DNA of 64,000 bases. It comes from Epichloe hybrida (taxonomy: Eukaryota > Ascomycota > Sordariomycetes > Hypocreales > Clavicipitaceae). A program made the position numbers and the translations under genes. The stretch's first letter is position 1; the number at the start of each line of letters is the position of its first letter. The DNA lies in the NCBI GenBank assembly GCA_019022495.1, contig JAFEKR010000032.1, forward strand, positions 372,001 to 436,000. Reading direction: 5' to 3'. Below are positions 21,484-33,900 of this stretch, piece after piece. The notes under the pieces are model-generated. The model was not told the origin of the DNA. It was given only the letters and a program-made list of their open reading frames with translations, and searched no databases.

Positions 21484-24400
21484 TATGTATAATATAGTAA
21501 ATTATCCTAATAAGATAGCTTCTCTTACTTCTCCTATACTACTACCTAATCCTCCTTATAATCTAGGCTATAAGAACCTAGCTGATATTATAGATATCCC
21601 TAATAACGCCTCTAAAACGCGTATATATTAGTGTTATAAATAGGATAAACCTATTAATAAATTTATTAGCTTAAAGAATAGGGATAAGTTAATATAAAAA
21701 TACCTAGTATACTATAATTAATAGAACACGCTAGTATATATTACTACTTAGCACTCTAATATTACCCTAATACTAATATAACTATAGTCTTAAGCTCTTA
21801 TATAATTCTTATATTTTATAATAGCTATAGTATGTGGTAGTAGTAAGCACCTAATTACTAGAGTATAATCCCCTAAGTAGTAATAAACTTAGTAACTTCC
21901 TATACTATTACCCTAATAGTAATAAGCTATAGGCTTATAAGAGATTATAGCTAATTTCTTATAATAAATAACACATAGATTAATAAGGTTTCTTTGCTAT
22001 AGATAGGCTTCTTAAGGTATACTAGATAAAGCTAAGGCATGTTCTTTATAAGTATATTAACCTACTCTTAACACTATGTATTTATACTAAACTAGAGTAA
22101 GCTATAATCTAATAAGAGTATTAAGTTATATAATAAGCTAGGGAAGAACCTAACCTAATCCCTTTATTAGCTACTATTTTACACTAGGTAGCCTCTCTGC
22201 GTTAGCTAGGAGTTTAGGAACTCTTTAGTAGCTAAATTAATATAGTAAGTAACCTAGATAATAATAATAATCCTATCCTAGGTATGGAATAGAAATAATA
22301 CCTATTATGTTATTATATATTTACCTACTAGAGCTTTATTACTCCTAATAGAGTGAAATATAGATATTATAAATAGTGTAATTATAATATAATAGATAAT
22401 TTCATACCTTCTTAGTCCTTAGCAGGGGATTCTAATCTAAATATATTACTTTCTTAGCGTTTATTAGTGTAACTATATTTACCTTTAAACCTTAGTAGGT
22501 CTGCTTCTTAGGATTTACCTATCTTACCTAATCTAGTCTTTTAGGCAGATCTAGACTAGTTATGCCTAACTAAGCATAACCGTGGCTTAATTAGCCACTA
22601 GGTAGTAAGTCTAGCGTTAAATACTATAGAGTATTATACTTATTATAAGATAAGATAGTTTAGTCTTAAGGTTAGGAATGGAATTTACTACTCTTATAAC
22701 TATCGCGATGTAGTCCCCTAGGGCTATGTATCTTGTAATTAACACCGCGCTAGTTAGCCCTTTTTTTAGTCTAAAGAAAACAAGCTTAATCCTAGGTTAG
22801 TTCTAGGCTATTTACCTAAGCTTATATAAACTAAAGAGATACTTATTACTAAGGTTTATGTTTATATTATAGTTATAACCTATTGTGGTTAGTAGTATAG
22901 ATATAAGGGCTATGTGGTTAACTTTATAAAGAATATTAGTTAAGTCTATAACTAGCTACTACTTTTACCTAGGGATCTTAATATTATTATTCTTTAACCT
23001 ATAAATCAGATAAATCAGCTATATATAATATATTAGTTCCGTAACTAATTCAGAGTGTGGTAGCCTGTTATCTAGGCCTAGCTTATATATCTCCGTTTAA
23101 ATTATCCTAGGTATTGCTATATTAATATAAATAAGAATAATCTGCTCTAGTTACCTAGTAATAGAGATATTATAGACTAGCTTATAGTGGAGGTAACTAA
23201 AGCTATTAATATTAAAGAGACTTACCTTAATAAAGATAATAACTAGATTAATACATACTTTAATAGAGCTATAGTTTCTAATTTTATTACTTAGTAATAG
23301 GAGCTTATATAACTTTATTATTAGCTTTAAGGTTTTAATAGGCCTTAGGTGCTACTAGAGTAAATTCCCCTCTAGTAAGTTAAACCTTAGACATACCTTA
23401 ATATACCTAATATTTATAGTATACCTTTAAATAAGTTTAATTAGTCTTAGCTATTACTCTTAGAAGTATTTCTAGGTCTCTTTTTAAATAAAGAAGCTAA
23501 GTTTATTAAGCCTTATAAACACACTATAAGCTACTCTAACTATATTAATTACCTAATAAAGTATAATAATAGCTGCTTTGCTTAGTATCCTTAATTTCAC
23601 TATGTTATATTAAATACGCTTATATATTAGTAAGTAAATAAGTAAAGCGCTTACTTTATTAAGAGAGGATATTACTATTAGGCTATTAATATTAACTTAG
23701 CTTTAACTAGCTTTTAACTTAGATACTACTGAAGCTAAGGTATTACTTAACTCTATAGTAAGATTCTTAGGGAGCTTATAAGGTATATAAGTATACTAGG
23801 GAGGCTATAAGAACTAGCTTAAGGCATATATTTATGCTCTTAGCTACCTAGGTATATTTATTACCCTTTTAGCTACTAATTTATACTAGTAAGACCTTTA
23901 GAGGTTTATACTAAATTATAATAAATAGTAGTTAGGGAATAACTAAGTTAAGGCTAGGATTATAAGTAGGAACCTTTATAAGAACCTATATATCTTAGTA
24001 TAGTACTTTAAGATATACTTCTAGTTATTCTTTAAGTAAGTTCTTTAGCCTAAATTTAGTATTAAGGAATATTAGTACTAATATAAGTAGTAGTCCTAAG
24101 GTAGCCCTTATGCTTATTACCTCTTTTAGATTAAAGATACCCTAGATACTAGCCTTATAACTATAGAACTATAGAAGGTCTTTACTAAGTACTAGGGGTA
24201 GTATATTACTACCTATAATACCTGCCCTAACTTAGTAAATTAGTAGTGTTAGGGTAATAACCCTTTAATCTTACCTATTATAAATCCTAAGTTTAGCGAT
24301 TTAGTTAATATAATTAATTATGTTTAACGCTATAAGTACACGGAAGTATACTATTAGTATTATAAGCAACTACCTAATAGGAGATTAATAGAGAAGACAC

Positions 24401-26530
24401 ACTGCTAATTTTACTTTCTATAAGTATATTATAAAGAGCTAATTATTATAAGGAACTTTAACCTGTAGTATCTTATATTTAATAGGGCTTAGAATAATAC
24501 CTTTCTAAATAACTTTAGCCCTATAGTTATAGCCTTATAGCTTACTAATATTAACTTTACGCCCTATATAGGCATGCATACTATTATCTCCTATATATTA
24601 AAGTATTATAGTAAGGCTAAATAGTAGTTAAAGACCTTCTAGGATATAGCTAAGGAGATTTTACCTAGGGTTAATATAAGTTATAGGCTTATTAGATTTA
24701 TCACTAAGTTTATAAATAAACTTATTACTAAAAGAGACTAGTTTATATAAGAGGTCCTCTATCTATTACTTAACCTTAACCTTTAAGAAGGATTATATAT
24801 TATTTATAATATTAATTACTACCTACTTAATAAGTATTAGTAAGAGTTCCCTAATATGCCTAACTAGGTCCTAAATTACTTCTTATAATATAAGGCTAAT
24901 CCTAATAATAAAAGCTTTAAGGACTTTTATAAAGTAAAGCTTATGCTAAGCTATCCCTATACTAACTATAACTAGCTAAAGATAGTAAAGAAGAAGAGTT
25001 TTACTATATTTTATAAGGTATTTATATATTATTAAAGAGTTTACACTAGCGCTTACTATTATAATTACTATAGTAAGCTACCTCCTATAATAGAAGATAA
25101 GTTTAAGGAAGACCCTTAGTAGGAGAATAAGGTCTAGCTTTAGTAGGAAATAGCTTACTAGATTCTATATATTAAGCTTAACCTAATAAGGTTAAATTAC
25201 TTAGGAACTATAATTATAATTTAGCCTATAAATTATATTATTATTCTAATCTTCTTATATAAAAGAGAGTATTAGAATAGCTATACTCTTACTATTAAGG
25301 ATCCTATAAGTACTAGAATATTACTAGTTAATCTAGAGTAATATTAACTACCTTAAGGATAACTAAATTATTAGGTTATAGCTAGGGAGGCATAGGGAAA
25401 TTATTTATTATTCACGCTGTTTTTATAGTTAGAATACCGCGCCCTAGAATTATGCGAGCTACTAGAATTAGTATTAATAGAATAATATTATATTCGCTAT
25501 ATATCTTCTAGTCTTAAGGCAGATAATACCTAAGCTTTTAACTAATAAGCTTTCTAATTTATAAGGCACCCTATACTATCTACTAGATCTTTTCTAATTT
25601 AGAGAACTACTTTAGTAGCTATAGTATAATTCTCTTTAGTAACTTCTACTAGCTTCTACTAGTCTTTAAGAAGCCTCTCTATAGTAATAACAGACTTATA
25701 AATAACATAAATCTAGCTAGGCGTAATGCCTATTAGGCCTTTGATAAGACTGTTATGCTTTAGTAAGTTATCCGCTAATAAGGCAATACATAGGCACCAT
25801 TCTATAAAGCTCTCTAGGGCCTTTGCTTAGCTTAGCTATTTATTAACTATTAGAAGCTTCTTTATTTATGAATTTAATTATAGCTCTTACCTCTAGAGGT
25901 TAATTCCTTTATAAATACAGTCTGTATTTACTACATAAGATAGTAGGTTTAAGAATATAACTATAACTACATAGAAAGGCTTATATTACTAATTATTCAG
26001 GTTTACATAATATATATTAGCGAATTTAGGCATAATACTAATTCTTAAATAGTAGCCTGTAGGAAACCTCCACTATACTTTACTAGTTTGTATTAGAGTA
26101 AGGGTTATACTAACAGAGAATATCTAGATGCCTATAGGCCTTATTAATAGCGCTATAGGGATTGTGGAAGATATTTACTAGGATTAAGATATTACTAATC
26201 CTTACTAACAGGCTCCTAATATTATATTTATATAAATAAATAAGTACGCAGGACTACCTTACTTTATAGAGCCTAATAAGGCTACTATTATTCCTATTTT
26301 CTAAGCGTACTATAAGTTTATTAAGGGTAGTAACCTATATAGCTAGCGTTAATTCCTATTTATAATTACATATAGTATTACTATATATAAGTTATAGGGC
26401 ATTACTCTTAATAAGGTAGTAGCTAATATCTCCATAAAGGAGTTTATAATAGGCCTTATATATATTACTATCTTAAGAGTAAAGATGCTTAAGGGTATTA
26501 TATTTAATACTCCTTTTAATCTTAGCACTT
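21484..26530 (+). pseudogene. Helitron Rep-helicase remnant
   Basis: Reading through the stops created by C-to-T and G-to-A changes shows Helitron order. At about 24300-24450 there is a cysteine/histidine-rich stretch. At 24500-24900 lies the conserved Rep-associated region (YILKYYSKA, RDxFIxEVLYLLLNLNL; compare the family pattern R-D-x-SAQEV-x-HLLL). From about 26090 comes a Pif1-type helicase C-terminus: VRVILTENI-MPIGLINSAIGIVEDIY, then ITIYKL-GITLNKVVANI and ILRVKMLKGIIF, matching the RVMLT-N-W-GLVNGA and IHKSQGLTL-LSRV motifs. Rolling-circle Helitrons replicate using the Rep HUH nuclease plus Pif1 helicase. Q and W codons are largely lost to stops. The exact element ends are not determined. 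Confidence 0.82.
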
Positions 26531-26821
26531 TTACTTCCTAGACTAACCTAGATACTAACCTAAGGGCTCTTAACACATAGTGATAAGAGATAGAAATAAT
26601 TTATACTATATAATAGCTAGATAAAGCTAATATATCTTATTAGATATGGAAAGTTTAATAGTTTAGATAATAAGAGCTTTATTAGCTTTATTATTAATAA
26701 TAAGGTAGTTAAGCTACCTCTATATATTAACTTAGCTTAGACCCCTCCTATTCCTTAAATAAAAGAATCTTATAGCCTAGTCCTAGTTATTAAATCTCCT
26801 ATTTATATTAATTTAAGGGGG

Positions 26822-26981
26822 AAAGGTATTATTATTTACTAAGATATTACTTCTCCTTAGATATCTGCTAAGTGATGTCTTAGTAAAGCTATTATTTTAG
26901 GAGAAGGAAAGGAGAGAAAAGGTATTATTTACTAAGACATCACTTCTCCTTAGATATTTGCTAAGTAATATCTTAGTAAAG
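26822..26981. repeat. two tandem 64-67-bp palindromic (hairpin) units
   Basis: Units at 26822-26888 and 26918-26981 each consist of a left arm TTTACTAAGAYATYACTT, a spacer CTCCTTAGATATYTGCT and the complementary right arm AAGTRATRTCTTAGTAAA. They lie just downstream of the Helitron helicase remnant. The right arm of the first and left arm of the second keep unmutated TGATGT/ACATCA. They could belong to the Helitron 3' terminus, where a hairpin is expected, but the usual CTRR end was not confirmed. Confidence 0.65.
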
Positions 26982-26999
26982 GGAAAAGCACATGCCCCT

Positions 27000-27911
27000 A
27001 GAAAGGGATAGTTATATATAAATTTGTATTATAGTAGATTAACTAAAAAAGCCCTTTTACGCACTTAATGTTAATGTTATTAGTAAAAACGGAAGCGGAT
27101 AATAATTAGCCCGGGCGGATACCGACGCTTTCCTTGCGCCTATGATGCCGATAAATTCGGGCAGCCATAAGGATCTTGTATATCTTGCTTTATAAGAAGC
27201 TTAGAGAGCTTATAAGGAATATAATACCCTTAAATAGAATAATTAGGTATTACGCTAAGGTTAATTTTAACAAAGTTATTAAGCAAAGCCTATTAAAGGT
27301 TAACATTAATAAGTAGCTTGCTAACACGTTAATTAGCTATAAGTAATGCTTTTAAGCAAATTACTTAATCACAAAAGGTAACTTACTAATTAAGATAATT
27401 AATAATGCTATTAGCACTAGATTCCCTTTAATTTTAGCTTAAATTAATTTACTAATCTTTACCACTAAGATTAAGGGTAAAAACCTTAATTTTTACTTTA
27501 TAATTATAAGGATTAGGTATCTAATTAAAGCCTAGGGAAGGTCTTAAAGTAAATCCAGAGAATCTTTTAGAGTAAAGCTAACTCTTAATAGTTAAACTAA
27601 AGAAGATCTTAATAAGGGAGATAAGAAGCTACACTACATTTATTATAATAAGCATAAGGCTAAGAAGTTAAAGGACTCTTAGAAAAACTATTAAACGCTT
27701 TACCTACCTAAGAATTAGACTATTAAGGAAGATTAATTAAAAAAGGCAAAAGAGGTAATAAATTAATAACCTAATAATATCAAAAAGGCTTACAACACGT
27801 GGCTTAAGGAATATAACACAAAGGAAGCTAAGGAAGTAAAGGAAAGCAAGCCATAGAGTAATACTACCTTTATTACTACAAAGCTATCTTTAGAGGCTTT
27901 TTATGCCTATG
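27000..27911 (+). pseudogene. outer copia gag remnant
   Basis: This RIP-degraded sequence continues into the copia protease/pol beyond the SINE. A readable segment near 27630-27740 (YYNKHKAKKLKDS-KNY) fits a mutated CCHC zinc-knuckle region followed by a lysine-rich tail. A roughly 70-bp GC-rich patch at about 27105-27180 is unmutated and unexplained. Confidence 0.5.
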
Positions 27912-28348
27912 TAAGAGACCTAGAAGGTGTGCTAGGAATCCTAATAGACCAAAAGATCCGCCAATGCTAGCCGTTGCTAACATTGCACCTTACAATCGGT
28001 TATAAGGCCTGTCACCTAGGGCCTCAGTCTCTATCAGGTCCCGTACACAGCGCCTCACAACTATCCCTTCCCTTCTAGAGGCTCGCCCCGAGCCACTCTT
28101 TGGTCTCGCTAGTACGTAACCTTCCAAGGGATTAGGCCCGGACCTCCGTGGCCTCTGAGATAATCTAACCAATTGCGAACCCCCAAGGCCTAGTACGGCG
28201 CCTGACACAACGGCCCTGACCCGTACCTGCCCTGTGAGCCTAACGTAAGCTGCCTAGCCTAGCGATCAATCCCGGACCTTGCGGGATTCAAACCCTGCGG
28301 GATTCGAACCTAGGACTAGCCTAGCCAGAAGACCCGTAACGGCTAGCA
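27912..28348 (-). mobile_element. tRNA-derived SINE (full copy), not RIP-mutated
   Basis: A GC-rich island of about 435 bp sits inside the mutated copia gag. On the minus strand a polymerase III B-box-like GGTTCGAATCC (28310-28300) lies about 40 bp after a GCTAGCCGTTACGGG head. A second B-box-like copy, GGTTTGAATCC, follows 16 bp later. The unit ends ...CTAGGTCTCTTA. The last 148 bp are repeated at 28355-28502. It has no coding capacity; the small open frame at 27990-28208 is incidental. SINE identity is inferred from the Pol III box and the repeat structure. Confidence 0.65.
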
Positions 28349-28354
28349 TAATTA

Positions 28355-28502
28355 TAAGAGACCTAGAAGGTGTGCTAGGAATCCCAATAGACCAAAAGAT
28401 CCGCCAATGCTAGCCGTTGCTAACATTGCACCTTACAATTGGTTATAAGGCCTGTCACCTAGGGCCTCAGTCTCTATCAGGTCCCGTACACAGCGCCTCA
28501 CA
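28355..28502 (-). mobile_element. partial second SINE copy
   Basis: It is nearly identical to 27912-28059, differing by a few C/T changes. On the minus strand this 3' fragment precedes the full copy, giving a truncated dimer. The two are separated by only about 6 bp. Confidence 0.7.
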
Positions 28503-28889
28503 GCCTAAGGGCGCTTATAAGTAATACTTAATAGCGGTACTTTAGTATATATCTTTAATAATAAACGCTAGTTTATTAACCTAGATTATAGCAATTAACT
28601 AAGTATCTAAGCTAGGTACAGAGTCACTAAGGCTTATAGTATTAGCATAGCCTAGATTAAATTAATAAATAGCTAGACCCTTATATTATTAAACGCCTAG
28701 TATTAACTAACCTTCTTTACAAACCTTATATTACTTTAGCTACTTATAATAAAAGGTATAAGGTAGGATAATCTTATAGGGATTATTATAGACCTAGTAA
28801 GAGGTAATTATAAGATCTTTTTAACTATAACCCTTAGTACTTAACTATATATTAAAGGGGATAGCCCTAATAAGGCTTTTACTATTAGG
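28503..28889 (+). pseudogene. outer copia gag-pol segment (protease region)
   Basis: RIP-degraded copia coding DNA lies between the SINE and the left LTR of the minus-strand gypsy element. It resumes at 36116-36121 after the TTAGG target duplication. A protease identity is expected from position; no motif was read with confidence. Confidence 0.4.
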
Positions 28890-29108
28890 TGTTATGGACT
28901 AGCCCCTAGGCGGCTGCAATAGGGCGTCGATATAGTATTGAGAGACTTAGGGAAGAGAAGGGAAAGGAGAAGAGGCTATCCCTAGTAATGCCCCTTATAC
29001 CCCCTTAGCTCCTTATATAAGCCCCCCTTTCCTTACCTTACCTATTCTTACTTACCCTTACCCTTCCTACTATATAGAAAATGCTTAGGCAAAGCCTAAG
29101 CCCTTATA
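28890..29108 (-). repeat. LTR (3' LTR) of the minus-strand chromovirus
   Basis: Its 219 bp pair with 35897-36115. The outer edge (TGTTATGGACTAGCCCC... with TGCAAT and GTCGAT) is unmutated; the inner edge is RIP-converted. Confidence 0.93.
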
Positions 29109-30927
29109 TATGCCCTTACTTAGTTTTATTAAGCCTGCCCCTTTATTATAGTATGCCCTATTATACTATTAGTAAATAAGGCAAATTACTTCTACCTTTA
29201 CTACTACCTTTCTATAAATTATCTAGTAAGTATTTAATTATATTTAATCCTATTCCTTACTTATTACTATTAGGTGCGTAACACCTACGTCCCACTAGCT
29301 TATTATACTATTATTATACGCGTAACGTATTTACCTTACTAACCTATTATTATTATAATATCTAGCCCCTACCCCTACTAGTTTATAATTTATCTAATAA
29401 GGGTACGTAATATATTTACCTTACTAACCTATTATTTTATTATAGTCTCTAACCCTACCCTTACTAGTTTATTAATTACCTAATATAAGTACTAAACTAT
29501 ATATAAATATCCTACTTAGTTTCTTATTATATCTTACCTTCCCTTATATAACACTATCTATCTATTATTATAGTTCTATTATGCCTTTCTCTTTTTCTAT
29601 TAGTCCTTACTTCTTAGACTATTACTCCCTTATTAAATATACCTTATAATTTATCTAACCCTCCTTTATCTCTAGCTACTCCTATAACACCCTTATCCTA
29701 TTCTATTAGTAAGTTTCTTATAGAAGGTAACTCTAATAATAAATAATATACTACCCCCTAATCTATCTAGCGCCCTTATAAGCTATATATAAAATAGGCC
29801 CTTACTACTAGTATACTAGAATACTACTTACCTAAGTCTAGGGAATCTTATTCTTTATATTAGAGGTAATATTTTACTTATATTTAGTATACTAGGCTTT
29901 TATTTACTAACCTATATCTCTATTATATATTAAAGAATATTAAGGTAAAGATTACTATAGGTATATATATTATTAAACCTAAAGTCCTAAAGACTAAGGA
30001 AATAAAAAAGAAAATACCTATCCTATCTTAAAGGTATTACTACCTTATTAATTAGTAAAACTCTCTCCTTACTTAGGCTTAGTTTAACCTAGCTCCTATT
30101 TAGTTAGCCCTTAAGGTATCCCTAGCTATAAATACTACTATAATAAATATAACTAGTCTTAATATTACCTCTTTTATTAGCGCTAGCCCTTTAGGTAGTT
30201 ATAGTATAGCTTAATCTATATAATAAGTTATAGGTATTTTATTCTAATAAAACTAATAAGTTATAGGTAGGCTAAGCATAATATATATAGAGATATATAA
30301 TTAATTTACTATGCTTCTCTAAGCTTTATTACCTTATTACTAAGATAAGATTTATTAATATTCTTAGATTACTAGGTTAAGTAATAAATCTCCTTTATAT
30401 TACTACTAGTATTATTTACGCTATTCTTTTATATTAGGTTTAACTTATAATTATATTCCTAGGTTATTAGAAGCTAGCTATTCTCTAGCTAGAAATAATA
30501 TACCTTCTCCTCCTAGCTATCCTTCTTCTATATACTATTCTCCTACTAGGTCTCCTATTATACCCTCTCTTACTTATACTCCTTATACTAACCTTACTTA
30601 TACTATCCTAGTTTTAGGTTATACCTAATATAAACTAAATAAATAACTTATTATACTATACCTATTACCTAGTAAAGAAAGTGCTATAGCTATAGTAATA
30701 GTAGTATAACTTTAGCTAGAGGTAGCGCCCTCCTATTTATCTTCTCCTAGTAATTAAGGTAATAACTTATTAAATAAGTATTCTTATTAAGTAGTAATAA
30801 AATATAGTAAGTAAGCATCTAGGGCACTTATAGGAGTCTTTATAGCTATATAAGTTTTCTAAAATTAATTTAGTTTATTATTAGTTTATATATTACCTTA
30901 TTTTACCTTAAATTTATTAAGTGCTTA
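29109..30927 (-). other. 3' untranslated/unknown region of the minus-strand chromovirus
   Basis: About 1.8 kb of RIP-degraded DNA lies between the chromodomain and the 3' LTR. This is unusually long for a gypsy element. No domain was readable; an extra coding region or a further insertion cannot be excluded. Confidence 0.4.
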
Positions 30928-33900
30928 TATCTTCTCTATGCTTTCTAGTAGCTCCTATATTAGTTAGGAGTATTTTACTTACTTAACTAAGATATTCTAT
31001 TATTTTCCTTACCCTTATGTATTCTAAGCTACTAGAATTTGCTTAACCTAATATTTCTCTATAAGCTTATTATTACTCTCCGCTAGGACTTATTTAGGAC
31101 CTAGGCATAAGTCTTATAGCTATTAGCTTAGGAGCAAGTCTTTTACTATATGTTTAATAAGGTTTATATAAAAAACTAGATAAATACCCCTTAGTATATT
31201 AAGTTAGACTATAAGAGGGGATAGCACTTCTATAACTATATACTTTATAGCTACCTAGTTAAGTTTTCTTAAGGGGTAGTTTATCTTTATATTCCTAAGT
31301 AATAGCTATACCTTATCCCTAACCTAAAAACATTCCACTAGGTATTTTAATACTAATATTATATTTTATTACTATTACTATATATAAGCTATTATAGCCT
31401 AAGCTAAATAGGTACTCTCTTAGAGATAGCTAAGGAAATAAATAACTCTTCCCTTTAGTGTAGTTATAGATATAGGTATATCTAGTTAGGTTTAAATTAG
31501 TTTAAGATTATATCTATAGAGTAATCTATTTAGGCTTACTCTAGTGGCTAATAAGGTCCTATTATTAATTACTAGTTAATAAGTAGTAAGGTATTCTAGC
31601 TAGTTATACTATAAGAAAGAAATAGTAATATATAGAATTACCTATACCTCCTAGTTTACCTATTCTATACCGCTATTAGTCTAAGAATAGTGTGATATAA
31701 AGAGTAATTAATCTATCCCTACTAGGGAATATAATATTATCTAAAATTATCCTAACTAGTCTAAGCCTTAGTCTATAATAATAAACTAAGGGAATCCTCT
31801 AAACCTCCACTAAACTATCTTAAAGCGTTTTACGTAATTCTTAGCTTTTATAGAGATTATAGCCTTAAGCTATATAAACTTTAATAGCCTATCTATAATA
31901 ACTATAAGGTATTAAGGTTACTTAGGTAATAAAGCTAGCAAGTTTATTATAAAGTTAATAAAGATTTGTAACTAAAACTAATTAGGGATTAGTAAAGGCT
32001 TTAGTAAGCCCTAGTATTACTAATAGCTCTTATAGCTACTAATATAGTAGTAGTTATAAATAAATCTCACTACATCCTATAATATTCTATCCTAATAAAA
32101 CTAGCATTATAGAATTTAAAATATAGTGTTATAGCTAGGGTAACTTATAACTAGCAAGTTATAACTTTATTAGATAAGAGTTATTATAAGGGGTTCCTAG
32201 GCTAGGACTTATATATACCCCTAGAACTATAGCACACTATAAGCGCTTATAAAATAATCTATAACCTATTCTCTTATTATTACTTCTAGGGGAAACTTCC
32301 TAGCACCCTCCTAAATAGCTTTTAGTTATATACTATATATAGGGTCTGATGTAATAGCCTAGTCCTAAAGGTCCTAAAGGTGCTTGCTAGTAAAGAGGGC
32401 CTCCCTTACTAGAGGTAGGGATAATTAGTGTGTATATAAGGCTATAATAGGTTTATCTAGGTCTATTTCTAGTAATAGGGATAGTTACGTAATTATAATT
32501 AGCTATAGAACCTATCCCTATCTTAAGGACTCCCTATATTAGTTCTATTCCCTCCTAGATAGGGTGTCTAGGTGTTATGCTTATATGCTAGGTTTATAAC
32601 GCAAATAGAAATTAAATAGTGTAAGCGTGTCTGCCTATTAAGCTTACTATTTTAATATTAGTCTTAGTATTATAAAGTACTCTAGGTTCTTATAGTCTAT
32701 ATAAATTATAAATAAGTAAGAGACGCCTTATAACTTTACTAACTATACCTTTAAGTATAAAATAATAGCTAGTAGCTCCTTATTATAGATTATATAATTC
32801 TTCTATAATACTATAAGACTAGCAAAGTAGTAGGCCACTAGGTATAATACGCTATCTAGTCCTAATTATAAGAGGTAACCACTAAGGGCTATTCCTAAGT
32901 AGTTAGCCTCTACTACTATAAGGTAGTCTAGATCCTATTATACTAGGATAGGATATATAATAAAAGCATTCTTTAGCCTCTTAAAAGCCTTATTCTTCTC
33001 TAGTCCCTAGTAAAATAAAGTATTTCTCTTAGTAAGATAAATAAGGGGGGCTACTAACTTAGAGAAGTTACTAATAAAGTTATAATAGAAGTTTATAAAC
33101 CCTAAGAAGCTTTAGACCCCCTATAGCTTTATAAGTACTACCTATTCCCTTATAGCTACTACCTTTATAGGATTAGGATAAATTAAGCGTTTTACTATAA
33201 TAATATATCCTAGGTATTAGACCTCTTTAATAGTAAACATAGACTTATTAATATTAAGGTATAGTCCTGTAAAACATAAGTATCCTAATATTAATTATAC
33301 CTTTACTATATAGTCCTTCCTTAATCCCCTAGAGTAAACTAGAATATTATTAAGGTAAGCTATTATAAAGTCCCCTAACACATCCCCTAAGGATTTATTA
33401 ATATACTATTAGAAGGTTACTAGTGTACTTGCTAGGCTAAATGAATAAACTAACTATTTAAATAGTCTAAACCTAGTGTAAAAGGTAGTAAGGTGCTCCT
33501 TACCCTTAGCTATCTATAGTTTATAAAACGCTATATAAATATCTACCTTTATAAACTAATATACCTAGGAGAGGGAGCGTAGTATCTTCTTAATTAATAG
33601 GAGTAAATATTAATTCTATACTATAATCTTATTAAGTGCGTAATAGTTTACGTAAAACCGCTATCCCTTATTTGCTCTCTTTATAAGGAGGATAGGGGCT
33701 ATAGCTAATAAGGAGCTAGCACAAATCTAGCCCTTATCTATTAGATCTGTTATCTAGCGACAAATCTCTAATAACTAATCCCTTAGCATGTTATATAGTA
33801 AACCCCATAGGAGTGTTAGTTCGGATCTGTCCGGATTCCTATATAAACATATATAATAATTAAGGGAACCCCTATACGGAGGTAGGCTATTAGCTTTAGC

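Noticed and set aside
26822..26981. CRISPR-like repeat-spacer structure from two palindromic units
   Set aside because: Only two units, in a eukaryotic genome and next to a Helitron; hairpin repeats of a transposon fit better.
27990..28208. 72-codon open frame in the GC-rich patch
   Set aside because: It lies wholly within the SINE, which is non-coding.
28283..28346. A functional tRNA gene on the minus strand
   Set aside because: B-box-like sequences are present but no cloverleaf with acceptor stem could be formed; fits a SINE head.
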